Below are positions 61,173 to 64,000 of a DNA stretch of 64,000 nt, in pieces. Position 1 is the first letter of the stretch, and each line of letters opens with the position of its first letter. A program made the translations under genes and the position numbers. The notes beneath the pieces were generated by a model, which was given only the letters and a program-made list of their open reading frames with translations, did no database searches and was not told the DNA's origin. Source of the stretch: Carnegiea gigantea (Eukaryota > Streptophyta > Magnoliopsida > Caryophyllales > Cactaceae); NCBI GenBank assembly GCA_029747015.1, contig JAKOGI010000524.1, forward strand, positions 186,001 through 250,000, given 5' to 3'.

Positions 61173-64000
61173 TCTTGTAAATGGGTACCCTTCACTTTCT
61201 TTACTGTTTTTTTGATTTCTCTTGAAATCTCATATTTACTCACCAGTCACCCCCTCTCCCTCGTAATTTTATTTTCTATAAATTAATAAATATTATTCAT
61301 GAATTGTATGCCTAATTTTTCCCATTCAATTTTCCCACTTCTTTTAGAGGAAAACTTTGACATACGTGTGAGGATGATATGCATTTGTAAAGTGTGCCTT
61401 TCACTTCTATTGGAAATTTGGAATCATTCCATTTTGATATCTCCCATCCTCTACATCACATTATATATATCATCTTGTCAAATAGTTCGCATTTCAATTT
61501 CCTTTCATACTTATTAAACAACTCTATTAGTTGAGGGGGTCACCATCAAACCCCACTTGGGCAACTTCTCGTCAGACTATGCATTCCGATCTCCCCCGAC
61601 CCTATTTTGACACAGCCAACTATAAAAATCCGAGGGACGTGTCGGTTATGCTCGAGTTTGGTCCATCAACATCACCTCTTGGGTAGTTGTGGACCCTAAA
61701 ACCAGCTAATGCAAGTGAAGAGGAGTTGGCCAAATCCAAAAAGGACTCTGCCTTGTTTGATTGCCCACGGTGACATTGGATTGTGGGCACTCAACTTTGT
61801 TTGTGTCTGTCTCTGGATTTCGCATTCAGTGCCAGAGCATCATGTGTCCTGACTCCTGATACAGTGATACCCTAATAAATAAAAAGTCTTTCCATTTTTT
61901 TGTTATTGGCGGGGGCTCCAGAGCTTCACCATGTACACATCAAAGGGTGAGCTGTCAGTTTCTGGGATTGATTCTTGACATTTTGATTTTTGATGCATGA
62001 ACTGATGAACATCCTCTGTTATCCTTTTGGCATCGACTCCTGTTTTTGGCTTGTAAAGTTGGTAACTCTGATCTGTTTTCCCAACCAGCACGGAACTTCC
62101 AAGTTTCTTCTTCGGCTAAAACGAGTTTACTTATCTGTACTGTATCTGTCTGTTTCTTGGGAACTTGAATACGAAACCACATCTTGATCTTGCTAGCGAT
62201 ATAAAATGACACATCTTGATTTTGACTTAATTAAATCCATGTTACTCCCAGGCAGAGTGACATTACTCTAGAAATCTTCCTTACTACCTGGCGTGCATTC
62301 CGTAAACAAATTTAAATTTATTGGGTCAATCAAAAGTGGAGTTATATGTGCCTGAACACAAAACAATCAGATGTTAACAGTTGAACACAACCTAAATTTA
62401 AACTGGGTCAACCCGAGTTTTTAGCTTTGTTTTTTTCTAACTTATTATGAGTACTTATTATTAACAATAAGTGTTAGTCCACATTAGTTCGTGTTTATCA
62501 ATATTAATTAATAATAAATTACTTATAATAAGTTGGAAAGAGGGGGGGAGAAAGTAGTTGAGCGTAAATTCATGTGGACACCTTGATGACTTGAATGTCC
62601 TATATTTTTTTTGTATGATAGCTGGGCATGTGACTGGATTTAATGGCCACTGCCAGAGATTTTGAAATATGCATCAAAATACAAGCACCGAATTTACGTA
62701 CAGTGGATGAATTGATGTTGCAATCGTAAACAAACACCGCCGCAAAATACGCCATGTACCAGCTGTAACCCCTCACTGCTCAGCGCCCCTGCCCGATCCC
62801 CCTCCTAATAATAACATAAATGATTATACTAATAATATTATTTGTTTATTTATTTATTTTGATGGAAATAATAATATTTGCCAAACACGTAGTAATTATT
62901 TGAAATCACAGGCTTCACCAATTCAGGCATTAGAAAACAAAAGGGGGGGGGGGGTTGGAGATGGGGCTTGGTTGAGTTGGATTGGGTTGGGCCATTTCAA
63001 CTGAGACCTCATGAAGTCCATTATTGGCCATTTGGGCCTCAGGTCTCCTTGGTGTTGTCGAGCTTGCTTGCTTTTTTTTTTTTAAATATTTTTTAGGGTT
63101 CTATACTTCTATTTATATCGATTTTGTAGTTCTTTTTTGCCTTTTGAAACTAGCATGGCTGCATGGGATGTTTTAACCAAATTGCATTTATACTTGGCAA
63201 GCTTGATTATGTCTAGTGTCTTAACTAAAACTACTCAAATTGCATTTTTTCAAGAAGTGGAAGAAGGCATCCCGTAGTTCATTGCTTGAAGTTCACTAAC
63301 GATTTGGATCGCATCTCATTCGTGCATGAGCATAGGCTAATTGACTGACAATGGCTCAGTGCAAACCTAATATGAGCAAATTATATTCTATTAACTTATT
63401 ATAATCTGACACAATCATCACAAGTTGATTTACCTGGTTTGATACTTATATCTCTTAAAAAAAAAAAAAAGTCTACTACTTGAATTCTTTGCGAGCAGAA
63501 AAAATCGATTATATGAGAACTTTACCTCTTATATGGATCAATATTAATTCAATTCTAGCACAATGGAGGAGCAAAGAGGTTTTTTTTAAAAAAAAGAAAA
63601 TCCATCACAAAATTAATCTACAAAAATGTGAATTGACAGAAGATTATATGTGGAAAACCAACCGATGCTCACCTTAAAGTGAATTCATTGTTTTGTGCTA
63701 AAATGGAAAATGGCATTGCGTGTAGAGAAAAGTGATAATGCCATCCATTGTCCCCCATATTGTGAGATTAATGTTCGGCAACAACAACGTAACCTGCCAA
63801 AGTGTTTGATCATCATCAACCAAACCCATTAAATTTCACAATGTCGTAAGGATAGATCGGGCATCCATGATCTCAGTTTTAATTTATTGTAGACCAATCG
63901 ACAACTAATCATAATAATATTTGCTCTATATTCGATAAAATTGCCTTTTCAAATGCAAATAGTCTTATGTAAATGACAAAATAATATTACAGTGGACAAT
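61173..64000. other. Kinase 3' flank and AT-rich spacer
   Basis: This stretch holds the kinase 3' UTR followed by AT-rich sequence with no supported gene. It contains the MITE-like hairpin at 62431-62543, a TTTA microsatellite at about 62837-62860 and a G12 run at 62943-62954. The ORF at 63480-63677 has no recognisable features. Confidence 0.5.
62431..62543. mobile_element. Short MITE-like inverted repeat related to 36517-36735
   Basis: The left arm (CTAACTTATTATGAGTACTT, 62437-62456) and the reverse complement of the right arm (CCAACTTATTATAAGTAATT) match at most of about 33 positions. They enclose only about 45 bp, so the element could snap into a hairpin. The arm sequence 'aacttattatgagta' is shared with the element in CBE1 intron 9. 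Confidence 0.65.

Overview
This is a nuclear fragment from a flowering plant, most likely a core eudicot. Every clear gene is split by GT-AG introns, the proteins match Arabidopsis families almost residue for residue, and intergenic DNA carries plant-type LTR, SINE and MITE-like repeats. No bacterial operon, virus or CRISPR array is visible. I cannot name the species from the sequence alone.

Layout. From 1 to about 2951 lies the 5' LTR end of a minus-strand retrotransposon with its primer-binding site. From 3.8 to 7.0 kb two diverged copies of one ~0.9 kb segment each carry an exon resembling the cullin N-terminus (minus strand). From 9.6 to 61.2 kb there are six plus-strand protein genes: ANGUSTIFOLIA/CtBP-like (9585-16600, disrupted in exon 4), a REVEILLE-type single-MYB factor (17808-23210), a CBE1-like eIF4E-binding protein (25378-36990), a sphingoid long-chain base kinase 2-like lipid kinase (39185-44237), the CAAX protease STE24 (45578-54990) and a membrane-anchored Ser/Thr kinase of the At1g01540/At4g01330 type (57868-61172). 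A minus-strand tRNA-Val(UAC) sits at 37503-37575. The rest is AT-rich intergenic DNA and repeats.

The genes do not form a pathway. They are housekeeping or regulatory genes (cell shape, circadian transcription, translation, sphingolipid phosphorylation, prenyl-protein maturation, signalling). From memory, AN-RVE3-kinase lie close together at the start of Arabidopsis chromosome 1, and RVE5-CBE1-STE24-kinase at the start of chromosome 4, so this window looks like an unfractionated version of that ancestral block.

Exon joins were built by hand from reading frame, GT-AG sites and remembered homologues. In all five intact genes the exon lengths sum to a multiple of three. In ANGUSTIFOLIA they leave one extra base, as expected from the frameshift seen there. 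I found no convincing new biological system. The most unusual signals are the two lesions in ANGUSTIFOLIA, a set of poly(T)-poly(G) composite tracts confined to introns, and several recent tandem duplications.
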